From assembly GCF_039545795.1 (NCBI RefSeq), contig NZ_CP154260.1:1245001-1309000 (forward strand): a stretch of 64,000 nt of DNA, written 5' to 3'. The DNA is from Chitinophaga niabensis. GTDB lineage: Bacteria > Bacteroidota > Bacteroidia > Chitinophagales > Chitinophagaceae. The notes beneath the pieces were generated by a model. That model saw nothing but the letters and a program-made list of their open reading frames with translations. It was not told the DNA's origin and did no database searches. Below are positions 1-8,946 of the stretch, one piece after another; position 1 is the stretch's first letter, and each line of letters opens with the position of its first letter. Made by a program: the position numbers and the translations under genes.

Positions 1-1446
1 GGAACGCTGGATTATGCCACCATCGGGGAATACAATGGTATCACCAACCCTGAGCTGCATGCGTTGAACTCACTCTTCGGGAGGTTGAACTATGTTTATA
101 AAGACAAGTACCTGGCTGAGTTCACCTGGCGGTATGATGGTTCTTCCAAACTGGCACCCGGCCATCGCTGGCAGTTCTTCCCCGCTTTCTCTCTGGGTTG
201 GCGTTTAACAGAAGAAGCCTTCATGGAAGATTTCAGGAGCCGTTTCGGCAATGTGAAGCTCCGCTATTCCTGGGGCCAGGTGGGTAACTCCAATATCGGC
301 GGATTCAATTACCTGGCGCGTGTGAACCTTAACCCGAATAAATATCCGTTCAATAATACGGCTAATCCGGGTGCTGATTTTACGGCGTATAATGAACAGC
401 TGGAATGGGAGATATCTACCATGACCAACTATGGTGTGGATGTTGACCTGTTCCGTAATAAACTCTCGCTTTCTTTTGATTACTACGATAAACAAACCAC
501 CGGCATCTATCTCACACAGGAAGTACCAGGTACTGCAGGTATCGGTTCCTCCTTGCAGAACGTAGGCAAGGTGCAGAACAAAGGCTGGGAAATAGCCCTT
601 TCTTACCGCGGAAAAACTGGCCAGTTCAATCATACCGTGAGCGCCAACCTGGCGGATAACCTGAACAAGGTGATCACGTATGGCCCTGAATCCATCCGTG
701 GCTCAGACTATACTTTCATTATCAGGGAAGGTTTCCCCATCGCTTCTTACTTCGGGTATAAATCAGATGGGCTCTATCAGAACCTGGACGATATCAAGAA
801 CGCACCGAAAGTACCTTTCGCTTATAATCAGCAGGTGCAGCCGGGTGATATCAAATACATTGACCGGAATAAAGATGGTGTGATAGATGCGAACGACCGC
901 TATGTTTTTGGCAATCCATTCCCGCGTTATACATTTGGTTTTACTTACAATGTTTCCTGGAAGAACTTTGATTTCACCATGTTCTGGCAGGGTGTAGGTA
1001 AACGTTCCCAGTTCCTTCGCGGAGATATTGTGGAAGCATTTCATAATAATGAAGACCATGCCTTCGTACAACATATCGATCGCTGGACGCCCACCAATCC
1101 GGGGGCTTCTTATCCCCGCCTGACCATTGGTACAGCCAATGCGAACAATTTTGCCTATTCTGATTACTGGATGTTTGATACCAAATATGCAAGGTTAAAG
1201 AACCTGCAACTGGGTTATACTTTGCCTAAATCCGTTACAGACAGGGTAAGGATGCAAAGCGTGCGGGTATATTTCACCAGCCAGAACCTGCTGACCATTA
1301 CACCCGGCCGTTTCCGCGAACTGGGGGTAGATCCGGAGTTCACGCAGTATGATGATAAACTCGGGTTTAATAATTATAACGCCATCGCAGGCCGTAACTA
1401 TCCAAATTCAGCCACGTTTGCTTTTGGGTTAGATATCAAATTCTGA
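1..1446 (+). CDS. SusC/RagA-family TonB-dependent outer membrane receptor, C-terminal part
   Basis: The reading frame is open from base 1, so this is the 3' part (about 481 residues) of a receptor that begins before the window. SusC proteins form TonB-driven outer-membrane barrels that import oligosaccharides with a SusD lid. The visible part is barrel only: alternating aromatic strands, the family phrase YDGSSKLAPGHRW near the start, calcium-loop-like DRNKDGVIDANDR, and the family ending NYPNSATFAFGLDIKF with a C-terminal Phe for barrel assembly. It is followed after 14 bases by a SusD gene, then SusE and a GH76 gene, so it should serve a mannan locus. The plug and the TonB box lie outside the window. 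Confidence 0.95.
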   Translation, partial: GTLDYATIGEYNGITNPELHALNSLFGRLNYVYKDKYLAEFTWRYDGSSKLAPGHRWQFFPAFSLGWRLTEEAFMEDFRSRFGNVKLRYSWGQVGNSNIGGFNYLARVNLNPNKYPFNNTANPGADFTAYNEQLEWEISTMTNYGVDVDLFRNKLSLSFDYYDKQTTGIYLTQEVPGTAGIGSSLQNVGKVQNKGWEIALSYRGKTGQFNHTVSANLADNLNKVITYGPESIRGSDYTFIIREGFPIASYFGYKSDGLYQNLDDIKNAPKVPFAYNQQVQPGDIKYIDRNKDGVIDANDRYVFGNPFPRYTFGFTYNVSWKNFDFTMFWQGVGKRSQFLRGDIVEAFHNNEDHAFVQHIDRWTPTNPGASYPRLTIGTANANNFAYSDYWMFDTKYARLKNLQLGYTLPKSVTDRVRMQSVRVYFTSQNLLTITPGRFRELGVDPEFTQYDDKLGFNNYNAIAGRNYPNSATFAFGLDIKF

Positions 1447-1460
1447 TAAACGAGTTAATT

Positions 1461-3068
1461 ATGAAAAGATCATTGCTAATAATATGCTGTATCACTGCCT
1501 TGTTCAGCTGCCGGAAACTGGAGCAGCCGAATACGCGTGAGTTCACAGAAGAAGCCTACTGGCGGGATGCGCAGGATGCACTGGACGCACTCACCAGTTG
1601 CTATGAGAACATGTCCAACGACTTTTACTATTTCGGTAACGAAGCGTTGAGTGATAACGGGTTTGTGGCCGGCGGAGGGTTTAATGGTGTATCCCTGGTG
1701 GCAGGTGGCAGTTATGACCCTGCCAATGCAAGGGTAAGGAGTGAATGGAGTTACCGTTATGCCTGTATCCGTAAATGCAACCTGGTGATATTGAATATCG
1801 ACAAGGTGCCTTCCATGGATGAAACACTCAAGAAACGGATCATTTCAGAAGCCCGTTTCATTCGTGCGTATTCTTATTTTGAAATGACCACCTGGTTTGG
1901 TGATGTACCTTTCTTCACCAACCTGATCTCTATTGATGAATCCAAAACCATCGCCCGTACACCAAAGGCTACGATCATCGCGTTCATCCTGAAAGAACTT
2001 GCTGAGTTGCGGAACGATCTGCCTACCAATGTACAGTATGCGGAAAAAGACAGGGGCCGTATCACCAAAGGCGCGGCCATTGCCTTAAGCGCGAAAGTAA
2101 GATTGTATAACGGGGAATGGGAAGAAGTAAAGAAGGAATGCGAACTGCTGATCAATTCCACTGCAAACGGTACCTACACTTTGGTAGACAATTATGCGAA
2201 CCTGTTCAAGGTATCCGGTGAATTCAACAGCGAAGTGATCCTCGACCTGCAATATGGCGGCGGCAGAACTTTCAGTACACAAAGGAGTTTCCTCCCGCAA
2301 ACAGTAGCCCTGCTGAGAAGTACACTGGTACCTACGCAGGACCTGGTGGATGCATACATCATGCTGAATGGAAAAGGCATTAAAGAAGCAGGTTCCGGTT
2401 ACAATGAGAACGATCCTTACACCAACAGGGACCCTCGCTTCAAACTCACTATCCTGCACCATGGTTCTACCATTACAGATTTTGAGAATAAAGTTCAAAC
2501 CATCCTTACATTACCCGGTTCCAATCCTTCCACCAATAGTGTGGATGATCAGGGGGCTTCGCCTACCGGTTATTACTTCCAGAAACATTATGATGTTACT
2601 GCGGCTAACTATAACTCCACCCTGAACCTTCCACTGATCCGCTTTGCAGATGTATTGCTGATGTATGCGGAAGCTGTGAATGAACTGGGCGGGCTGGATG
2701 CGGCCACCTGGAATAAAACGATCCGTGCCATACGTGTCCGTGCTAAATTCACAGATGCAGGTGCTACAGAATTTCCCGGTGGTGCCAAAGATCAGCTGCG
2801 GCCGATCGTACAAAGGGAAAGAAGAGCCGAGCTGGCTTTTGAAGGTATCCGCGCATTTGATATCCGCCGCTGGAAGATTGCGGATGCTGTGCTGAATGTA
2901 CCGGTAAGAGGTATTAAAGTAAGCTCCGGGGCTTTTAATAAAGACCCTAACGGCTATATCATCGTGGAAAACAGGCGCTTCGAAAATCCTAAACATTACC
3001 TATGGCCGGTGCCCACTTTTGAGCGCGACCAGAATAAAAACCTTGGTCAGAACCCGGGATGGCAATAA
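1461..3068 (+). CDS. SusD/RagB-family glycan-binding outer membrane lipoprotein
   Basis: 535 residues, normal SusD length. The N-terminus is a short hydrophobic segment with lipobox LFSC, Cys17 being the lipidated residue. The early sequence (TREFTEEAYWRDAQDALDAL) and the C-terminal RRAELAFEG...AFDIRRWKIAD block are hallmarks of the RagB/SusD fold, a TPR-based surface lid that hands glycan to SusC. It lies 14 bases after the SusC gene and 23 bases before the SusE-like gene, all co-directional, so it is surely co-transcribed. By context the ligand is alpha-mannan; that is inference from the downstream GH76. Confidence 0.96.
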   Translation: MKRSLLIICCITALFSCRKLEQPNTREFTEEAYWRDAQDALDALTSCYENMSNDFYYFGNEALSDNGFVAGGGFNGVSLVAGGSYDPANARVRSEWSYRYACIRKCNLVILNIDKVPSMDETLKKRIISEARFIRAYSYFEMTTWFGDVPFFTNLISIDESKTIARTPKATIIAFILKELAELRNDLPTNVQYAEKDRGRITKGAAIALSAKVRLYNGEWEEVKKECELLINSTANGTYTLVDNYANLFKVSGEFNSEVILDLQYGGGRTFSTQRSFLPQTVALLRSTLVPTQDLVDAYIMLNGKGIKEAGSGYNENDPYTNRDPRFKLTILHHGSTITDFENKVQTILTLPGSNPSTNSVDDQGASPTGYYFQKHYDVTAANYNSTLNLPLIRFADVLLMYAEAVNELGGLDAATWNKTIRAIRVRAKFTDAGATEFPGGAKDQLRPIVQRERRAELAFEGIRAFDIRRWKIADAVLNVPVRGIKVSSGAFNKDPNGYIIVENRRFENPKHYLWPVPTFERDQNKNLGQNPGWQ

Positions 3069-3091
3069 TCACTCAACCTTAAATCACTGTT

Positions 3092-4222
3092 ATGAAAAGA
3101 TACATCATTGCTTTACTTACCCTGGCCGCATTCCTGCCAGCATGTAAGAAGGACGACTATAAACTGAACATTAACCTGAAGCCGGTGGAAAAACTCAGTG
3201 CCCCGGTCAACAATAAATTCACCAAACTGCAACCTGCTACCAGCGCTGCACTCAGCTTTGAATGGGAGCAGGCCAGGGCAGAAGATGGTTCCCTGGTATT
3301 GTATGAAGTGGTGTTCGATAAAGAGAATGGCGATTTCTCTAACCCCATTGCCAAGATAGCTTCAGACGGTGGCGGTATCCAGAATAAACTCACCCTCTCT
3401 CATAAAGACCTGAACAGTATGGCCGGAAAAGCTGGTATTGCTGCACTGGCTACCGGTAAACTGAAATGGTCTGTAAATGCTTCCAAAGGGTATAACATTC
3501 AACCGGCGAAAGAAAGCAGGATCATTGAACTGGAAAGGCCAAATGGTTTTGCAGAAATACCGGTAGATGTATTCCTGACCGGTGCTGCTACAGAAGGCGG
3601 CGCCACATTAGCGAACGCCATGAAGATGAAGGCGGTGACAGCTGGCGTGTTTGAGATCTATACTTCCTTAAAAGACGGTAAATACCAGTTCGTAGACAGG
3701 AAAACAGGTACGCCTAATACCTTTTACCTGCAAGGTGAATTGCTGAAAGAGAACGGCGAAAGTACACAGGCTGGCGGTACCAAAGCATACCGCATCCGTT
3801 TAGATTTCAACAACGCAGCCGCAACGGTTACGGAGATTACGGGCATGGGGCTTTGGTTTGCACCTGATAACAAGATCATGTATGATCTTACATACGCAGG
3901 CAACAGCACCTGGAGCTTCCAGAATAAACTGATCACGTTCAAACAGGAGTCCTGGGGCCGTGATGAACGTTACAAATTCAGGATCAATGTGAAGAATGCC
4001 GCAGGTGTAGCAGGAGAAGAGTGGGTAGGCAGCTCCAATGCAGACAACAACCGGCCTACTGATGCAACACCGGCTGCTTTCTGGGAGATCAGGACCATCA
4101 CCAATAACGACCAGTGGAACTACTGCTATAAATTCAAAGCTGCTGTAGACACAAAGAACTGTGATGTGAACGTCTACTTCCAGGCAGACAAGAATTATAC
4201 ACATGAAGTAATCGTAAAATAA
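3092..4222 (+). CDS. SusE/SusF-like outer membrane glycan-binding lipoprotein
   Basis: 376 residues. Signal peptide with lipobox AFLPAC puts the lipidated Cys at position 18, followed by KKDD, a charge pattern often seen in surface-exposed Bacteroidota lipoproteins. The N-terminal 110 residues have the SusE Ig-like pattern (LSAPVNNKF, then FEWEQARAEDGSLVLYEVVFD). The rest is beta-rich with repeated aromatic residues (MGLWFAPDNKIMYDLTY and similar), as in starch-binding-type modules of SusE/F. Such proteins hold glycan at the cell surface and do not cleave it. Its stop codon touches the ATG of the GH76 gene, indicating translational coupling. Confidence 0.85.
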   Translation: MKRYIIALLTLAAFLPACKKDDYKLNINLKPVEKLSAPVNNKFTKLQPATSAALSFEWEQARAEDGSLVLYEVVFDKENGDFSNPIAKIASDGGGIQNKLTLSHKDLNSMAGKAGIAALATGKLKWSVNASKGYNIQPAKESRIIELERPNGFAEIPVDVFLTGAATEGGATLANAMKMKAVTAGVFEIYTSLKDGKYQFVDRKTGTPNTFYLQGELLKENGESTQAGGTKAYRIRLDFNNAAATVTEITGMGLWFAPDNKIMYDLTYAGNSTWSFQNKLITFKQESWGRDERYKFRINVKNAAGVAGEEWVGSSNADNNRPTDATPAAFWEIRTITNNDQWNYCYKFKAAVDTKNCDVNVYFQADKNYTHEVIVK

Positions 4223-5371
4223 ATGACCATGCCTCATTCTTTTCTAAAAATAACCTGTGCGTTACTGCTGACTGTTTCATTGGCTTCCTGCCTGAAAGAG
4301 CCTGTGGATGAAGGCCCGGGGCCTGGTGCCGGGAATAAGGCCTATGTGTTTAACTGGGCGCAGATTGCGGACTCTTCTTATACTTCCCTGATCGGTAACT
4401 TTTACAATCAGCCGGGTAAATACTACAATGAGAACAATTCCGGTAAAGCGGATTTTCACTACTGGCGGAATGCGCATGCGCTGGATGTACTGATTGATGC
4501 TTATGTGCGCAAGAACGATCCGCAGATCAAAACGCGGATGGATGAATTGCTGGATGGCATGAAAGCCAAGAATGGCAATACTTACATCAATCACTTCTAC
4601 GATGATATGGAATGGATGGCATTAGCCTGCCTGCGTGCTTATGAAGCTACCAGTGATGTGAAATACAAAACGGTGGCGGAGCAGGTTTGGACGGACATTA
4701 AAGGTGGATGGGATGATACCTGGGGTGGTGGCTTCTATTGGAACAAAGAACGGAAAAACAAGAATACACCAGCCAATGCACCTGCCTGTATCATTGCTTC
4801 CCGGATGTACCAGGTAACGCAAAACCCTGCTGACCTTGAATGGGCTAAGAAGAGTTACCAGTGGCAGAAAGCGAATCTCGTGGACCCTGTATCCGGTCTT
4901 GTATGGGATGGCCTTGACGGGAATGGTACTAACAAGGACTGGAAGTTCACTTACAACCAGGGTGTTTATATCGGTGCAGGGATTGAGTTGTATAAGATCA
5001 CAGGGGAAGCGGTGTATATCAATGATGCGATTAAAACGGCGAATAATTCACTGACGGGTGATTTTACGCAGGGCAATATTATGAAGGATGAAGGAGGGGG
5101 AGATGGAGGTTTGTTTAAAGGCATCCTGGTACGTAATCTTTTATTACTTATCACGGATGGTAACCTGAGCAGTACGGATAAAACCAAGTTCATCAACTTC
5201 CTGAAATTGAATGGAGAAACCTTGTGGTTGCAGGGTACTTCACGTCCATCCATTATTTATGGCCCCAAATGGACGAGTGTGGTTACTACTACCGATCTGT
5301 CTACCCAGCTGAGTGGCGCCATGCTGATAGAGGCTGTGGCGAAGTTGAAGGCCCTGGGGTTGATAGATTAG
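4223..5371 (+). CDS. GH76 family alpha-1,6-mannanase lipoprotein
   Basis: 382 residues. Lipobox LASC places the lipidated Cys at residue 23; a second in-frame ATG two codons downstream is equally possible. The body is an all-helical (alpha/alpha)6 GH76 enzyme. The family's catalytic Asp pair is seen as DDMEW (Asp127, Asp128), followed by the conserved WALACLRAYE and the FTYNQGVYIGAG block. GH76 enzymes are endo-alpha-1,6-mannanases acting on the backbone of fungal mannan or mycobacterial-type lipomannan. As the last gene of a SusCDE operon it probably makes fragments at the surface for import. No GH92 or GH125 partner is visible, so side-chain removal must be encoded elsewhere or before base 1. 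Confidence 0.92.
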   Translation: MTMPHSFLKITCALLLTVSLASCLKEPVDEGPGPGAGNKAYVFNWAQIADSSYTSLIGNFYNQPGKYYNENNSGKADFHYWRNAHALDVLIDAYVRKNDPQIKTRMDELLDGMKAKNGNTYINHFYDDMEWMALACLRAYEATSDVKYKTVAEQVWTDIKGGWDDTWGGGFYWNKERKNKNTPANAPACIIASRMYQVTQNPADLEWAKKSYQWQKANLVDPVSGLVWDGLDGNGTNKDWKFTYNQGVYIGAGIELYKITGEAVYINDAIKTANNSLTGDFTQGNIMKDEGGGDGGLFKGILVRNLLLLITDGNLSSTDKTKFINFLKLNGETLWLQGTSRPSIIYGPKWTSVVTTTDLSTQLSGAMLIEAVAKLKALGLID

Positions 5372-5661
5372 GGATTATATTTTGTTTGCAGAGAAAAATA
5401 AACCGGCAGATTGTTTTGATCTGCCGGTTTTATATTTTCAGGCGTAAAGCTTGCCGCGCAAAAGAGGGCGGAGTTTTTTTTATTACGAAGAGAGGATATT
5501 TTTTGAAGGCTGCTTTTGTATTGTTTACTTACTGTATGTTTTCTTTTTTGATGTGCTTCTTTTATGCGTTTAAAGTGTTTTTCTTTTTACAAATTGATTT
5601 TCTTCAATTCTCTCAGGGGTTCTTTATTTTTAATTAAAAAAGAAAAACTCTTTTTTGGCTT
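5372..5661. other. Convergent intergenic region, T-rich, with a possible duplicated gene tail
   Basis: 290 bases between convergent genes. After the terminator the region is T-rich on the + strand and I see no credible gene. On the minus strand bases 5587-5616 read LRELKKINL-stop, nearly matching the real GMC C-terminus SELKKMNL-stop 75 bases away and in the same frame. This could be a leftover of a duplicated or former gene end; the match is too short to be sure. Confidence 0.5.
5401..5429 (+). terminator. Rho-independent-type terminator of the GH76 operon
   Basis: A perfect 11-bp stem (AACCGGCAGAT / ATCTGCCGGTT) with a 7-base loop lies 29 bases after the GH76 stop codon and runs into TTTATATTTT. 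It ends the mannan operon. The A-rich 5' side also gives a T-tract on the other strand, so it may act in both directions for the convergent GMC gene. Confidence 0.85.
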
Positions 5662-7362
5662 CTATAAATTCATCTTCTTCAATTCACTCACGGCATAATC
5701 CGCTGCCCTGGCTGTTAAAGCCATATACGTCAATGAAGGGTTCTGGCATGCGGAAGAGGTCATGCAGGCGCCGTCTGTTACGAATACGTTCTTTACGCTG
5801 TGTACCTGGTTCCATTCATTCAATATGGAATCTTTGGGATCGCAGCCCATCCTCGCGGTGCCCATTTCATGAATGGCACCACCGGGATAGGAATCCCTGT
5901 TGAAGGGTGTTACATTCTTCAGGCCTGCAGCTTCCAGCATGGCAACCGCATCCTGGTTCATATCCTTGCGCATGAGTATTTCGTTTTCTTTGAACTCACA
6001 GTTGAATTCAAGTACAGGCTGGCCCCATGCATCCTGCTGGCCGTGATTCAGGTATACCTGGTTCTCTTCGTAGGGGAGGCATTCGCCGAAACCCATTAAA
6101 CCCATCTGCCAGGGACCAGGTTCTGTGAGATAATCTTTGTAGGCTTCGCCGATACCCAGTTCTGCAATACCACGTGCCCAGCCTGTGCGGTTACTGTAAC
6201 CGCTATAGCCAAAACCCCGGAGATACTTTTGTTTGTCTTCTCCGATGTTGCGGAAGCGTGGAATGTAAAAACCGGCAGGGCGGTTGCCGTAATAATATTT
6301 ATCGGGGAACTCTTCAGAAATGCCGCTGGCGCCTGCATGGAAATGATGGTCCATCAGGTATTTGCCGAGTACTTCGCTGTCGTTGCCCAGGCCTTTTGGG
6401 AAACGGTTGGAAGTGGAATTCAGCATAATGAAGGTGCTTCCCAAAGTAGAGGCATTCAGGAAGATGATGCGGGCATGATATTCTATCACTTCTTTGGTAT
6501 GTTTATCGATCACTTTTACGCCGGTTGCTTTGCCAGCTTCTTCATCATAGATGACGGAATTCACGATAGAATCAGGACGTAAAGTAAGGTTGCCGGTTTT
6601 TACGGCAGCGGGTAAGGTAGAGGACTGTGTACTGAAATAAGCGCCGAAGGGGCATCCTCTGGCACAACGATCTCTGTATTGGCACTTGCCTCTGTCGCCG
6701 ATAGGTTGGGTGAGATTGGCAGTGCGGTACATAGTCATTTTGCGGCCGGGGAATTTTCCTTCGATCCGGCTCTTCACTTCTTTTTCAAAACAGTTCATTT
6801 CCATGGCGGGCTGGAAAATGCCATCGGGGAGATGGGGGAGTCCTTCCGCTGTTCCGGCAATGCCTGCAAAGGCTTCTACATAATCGTACCAGGGAGCAAT
6901 GTCCCTGTAACGGATGGGCCAGTCTATACCAATGCCTTCTTTTGCATTGGCTTCAAAATCCATTTCACTCAGGCGCAGAGAACCACGGCCCCACATAATG
7001 GAACGGCCGCCTACAATGTCAGGGCGCGTCCAGTCGAAACGTTTCTTTTCGGTGTAAGGGCTTTCTTCATCCTTCATCCAGTAACTTTCATTGAATTCAC
7101 TGTATACGCGTTCACGGATAAGATAAGGGTGGCTGCCTTTCTGTGCAGTGGTGAGCCTGCCACGGTGAGGAACTTCCCAGGGAGCTTTGATAGCATTGGT
7201 GTAATCTTTTATATGCTCTAATTGTCTTCCTCTTTCCAGCATCAATACTTTGAGTCCTTTTTCACAGAGTTCTTTAGCGGCCCATCCTCCGCTGATACCT
7301 GAGCCTACCACAATTGCATCATAGGTGTTTGCTTCCTTTGCTTTCAGATTTAAGTTTGCCAT
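5662..7362 (-). CDS. GMC family FAD-dependent oxidoreductase
   Basis: 566 residues. The N-terminal dinucleotide-binding motif VVGSGISGGWAAKEL (about residues 18-32) and LERG bind FAD. A cysteine-rich insert CQYRDRCARGCPFGAY lies near residue 230. The C-terminus has HEMGTARMG (about 499) and NPSLTYMALTAR (about 543), which carry the His/Asn catalytic pair of GMC enzymes. It most resembles sugar or gluconate dehydrogenase large subunits that oxidise sugar hydroxyls and pass electrons to cytochrome. The usual gluconate 2-dehydrogenase subunit-3 partner is not beside it, and no Tat signal is visible, so the acceptor and location are uncertain. It follows the AlkD-like gene by 30 bases, possibly by read-through. 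Confidence 0.88.
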   Translation of the reverse strand: MANLNLKAKEANTYDAIVVGSGISGGWAAKELCEKGLKVLMLERGRQLEHIKDYTNAIKAPWEVPHRGRLTTAQKGSHPYLIRERVYSEFNESYWMKDEESPYTEKKRFDWTRPDIVGGRSIMWGRGSLRLSEMDFEANAKEGIGIDWPIRYRDIAPWYDYVEAFAGIAGTAEGLPHLPDGIFQPAMEMNCFEKEVKSRIEGKFPGRKMTMYRTANLTQPIGDRGKCQYRDRCARGCPFGAYFSTQSSTLPAAVKTGNLTLRPDSIVNSVIYDEEAGKATGVKVIDKHTKEVIEYHARIIFLNASTLGSTFIMLNSTSNRFPKGLGNDSEVLGKYLMDHHFHAGASGISEEFPDKYYYGNRPAGFYIPRFRNIGEDKQKYLRGFGYSGYSNRTGWARGIAELGIGEAYKDYLTEPGPWQMGLMGFGECLPYEENQVYLNHGQQDAWGQPVLEFNCEFKENEILMRKDMNQDAVAMLEAAGLKNVTPFNRDSYPGGAIHEMGTARMGCDPKDSILNEWNQVHSVKNVFVTDGACMTSSACQNPSLTYMALTARAADYAVSELKKMNL

Positions 7363-7392
7363 AGTATTAGAAAAATAGGCAAAATCCTTTAC

Positions 7393-8100
7393 TTATGTTA
7401 GCTTTTTCAGCTCCATATAGTGTTTCTTCTGCTTAACATCCAGATGTTCAATAGCATAGCGTAACATGGTGCGGGGCATGGTGGCGGCATATTTATCAAG
7501 GAACGCGAGTAATGCTGCCTTATCTACTTTGCCGGCCTGGCGGATCCAGCCGCCAGCGGCTTTATGAATGAGGTCTTCTTTATCTTTTACCAGTAGTTCT
7601 GCGATGGCAAAGGTATCGTCCCTTTCTTTGTGTTTGAGGAAGTAGGCGGTACTTACAATGGCAGTGCGGTGTTCCCAGATGTTTTTAGAGCGTGCGAGTT
7701 TGTAGAGTATTTTGCGGGGTTTGTCAAAGAGGTATCTGCCTACAACGTATATGGCGCTTACATCCACGAGGTCCCAGTTGTTGATCCTGTCGTGGCGGCG
7801 CATGTGGAGATCGTAGAGTTCTTTACGGCGGTTTTCGGGGATCTTGTTGCGGCGGGTATCTTTATCCATGATGCTGAGTGCACCGGCCCTTACTTCGTGA
7901 ATGGGATTGTCCAGCAGTTTCTCCAGTTCACTAACCGGCATGTCTATATGTTCTTTGGCTAATGCAAAGAGTTTTCCCATGGGTACGCCGATGAATACAT
8001 CTGCTTCATCCGGTTTAAAATAACGTTGGATCTTTTTCTGATCAGCGGGAGAACTGAGTTTCTTTACGGCAGCGATGAATTGTTCTGCGGTGTTTTTCAT
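7393..8100 (-). CDS. AlkD-like DNA alkylation repair glycosylase (HEAT-repeat)
   Basis: 235 residues from the ATG at 8100; an in-frame upstream ATG would add 18 residues but lies beyond a perfect promoter box, so I take the shorter form. It is an all-helical HEAT-like protein. The active-site segment NNWDLVD has Trp109 and Asp113, the same numbers as in Bacillus cereus AlkD. EHRTA (Arg145) and GGWIRQAGK (Trp185) match the other two pocket residues of that enzyme, Arg148 and Trp187. AlkD removes bulky or cationic N3/N7-alkylpurines without base flipping. Function is therefore likely, although the substrate range is not visible. It is divergent from a pair of DUF1801 genes. Confidence 0.9.
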   Translation of the reverse strand: MKNTAEQFIAAVKKLSSPADQKKIQRYFKPDEADVFIGVPMGKLFALAKEHIDMPVSELEKLLDNPIHEVRAGALSIMDKDTRRNKIPENRRKELYDLHMRRHDRINNWDLVDVSAIYVVGRYLFDKPRKILYKLARSKNIWEHRTAIVSTAYFLKHKERDDTFAIAELLVKDKEDLIHKAAGGWIRQAGKVDKAALLAFLDKYAATMPRTMLRYAIEHLDVKQKKHYMELKKLT

Positions 8101-8105
8101 GTTAC

Positions 8106-8113
8106 CAAATATA
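8106..8113 (-). promoter_or_regulatory. -7 promoter box of the AlkD-like gene
   Basis: On the minus strand the bases read TATATTTG, a perfect TAnnTTTG box. Only five bases (GTAAC) separate it from the ATG, so the transcript should start at or next to the start codon. This supports the 8100 start. A clear -33 TTTG is not seen. Confidence 0.6.
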
Positions 8114-8184
8114 CGCGTGAAAATTGACGTAATTATCCCCTGTAATTGTCGCATTTACCCTATTCCTATGTTGAAATGACGGGG

Positions 8185-8192
8185 TATGTTTG
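8185..8192 (+). promoter_or_regulatory. -7 promoter box of the DUF1801 pair
   Basis: TATGTTTG fits TAnnTTTG and lies 21 bases before the ATG at 8214. It rules out the longer frame start at 8190, which overlaps the box. Confidence 0.5.
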
Positions 8193-8213
8193 TGGTACAT
8201 TAAAACTATCAAT

Positions 8214-8558
8214 ATGAGCCAGGAAGTTACAACGTATATCAAGAAATTGCAGCCATGGCAGGTGAAGGTTTGTGAGGAATTAAGAAAAACAGTAAAGGAG
8301 ATCATTCCTGACGTGGAAGAGCGTTTACAATATGGTAAACCGCATTACCTGAAGAACGGGCATTATGCGGCTGTTATTCATGCAGCAAAGGATAAAGTAT
8401 CTTTCATGCTTTTCAATGCTACAGAGCTGGCAGAGATCAAAGGGTTCTTTAAATCCATGACAGGCCCGGAGCGGAAAACGGCTACCATTACAGAAGGGCA
8501 GGAAGTGAATTACAAGCAGTTGGGAGAGCTTTTGAAGAAGGCATCTAAATCGCTGTAA
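8214..8558 (+). CDS. DUF1801 family protein (first of pair)
   Basis: 114 residues from the ATG at 8214; an earlier in-frame ATG at 8190 overlaps the predicted promoter box. The fold signature is a helical N-terminus (EVTTYIKKLQPWQVKVCEELRK), then EERLQYGKPHYLKNGHYAAVIHA and a short beta sheet, typical of DUF1801/YdhG-type proteins. Some members have been called iron chaperones, but the function of this one is unknown. It sits two bases upstream of a second DUF1801 gene, so the two are one operon and could form a heteromer. Confidence 0.8.
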   Translation: MSQEVTTYIKKLQPWQVKVCEELRKTVKEIIPDVEERLQYGKPHYLKNGHYAAVIHAAKDKVSFMLFNATELAEIKGFFKSMTGPERKTATITEGQEVNYKQLGELLKKASKSL

Positions 8559-8560
8559 AC

Positions 8561-8896
8561 ATGAAAGCAAAAAACATTGATTCCTATATTGCCGGATTTC
8601 CAAAAGAGATCCAGGATCCGTTGAAGGAAATAAGAGCTGCCATTAAAAAGGCAGCTCCTGCATTGGAAGAAGCTATCAAATATGATATGCCTACTTTCAT
8701 ACTGGACGGGAAGAACTTCTTCCACTTCGCGGCATATAAGCACCACATCAGTTTTTTTGGAGCAGGTATTGTGAATGAAGAGCTTGCACATTATAAGAGT
8801 GGAAAGGGTACTCTTCAGTTCCCGTTAAGCCAGCCTATGCCCTTGGATCTGATCACCCGGATCGTTACTGCTAAAATTAATCAACCCAATATTTAG
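8561..8896 (+). CDS. DUF1801 family protein (second of pair)
   Basis: 111 residues. It has the family order: helical start (SYIAGFPKEIQDPLKEIRAAI), then the core ALEEAIKYDMPTFILDGKNFFHFAAYKHHISFF. The ATG follows the preceding stop by two bases, indicating coupled translation with the related gene upstream. The two proteins share fold but little sequence, so the duplication is old. Role unknown; a small cytosolic protein with no signal peptide. Confidence 0.82.
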   Translation: MKAKNIDSYIAGFPKEIQDPLKEIRAAIKKAAPALEEAIKYDMPTFILDGKNFFHFAAYKHHISFFGAGIVNEELAHYKSGKGTLQFPLSQPMPLDLITRIVTAKINQPNI

Positions 8897-8946
8897 CAGG
8901 GCAGGTAAAAATGCTAAGCCGTATCTTGTTCAAAACATCAGATCCC

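Noticed and set aside
5372..5637. Open frame running from inside the GH76 gene through the T-rich intergenic region
   Set aside because: It overlaps the terminator, starts inside another gene in a different frame, and its tail is a low-complexity Phe/Leu string produced by the T-rich DNA.
6679..7221. Long + strand frame opposite the GMC gene
   Set aside because: It is antisense to a clear enzyme gene with conserved motifs and shows no domain of its own.
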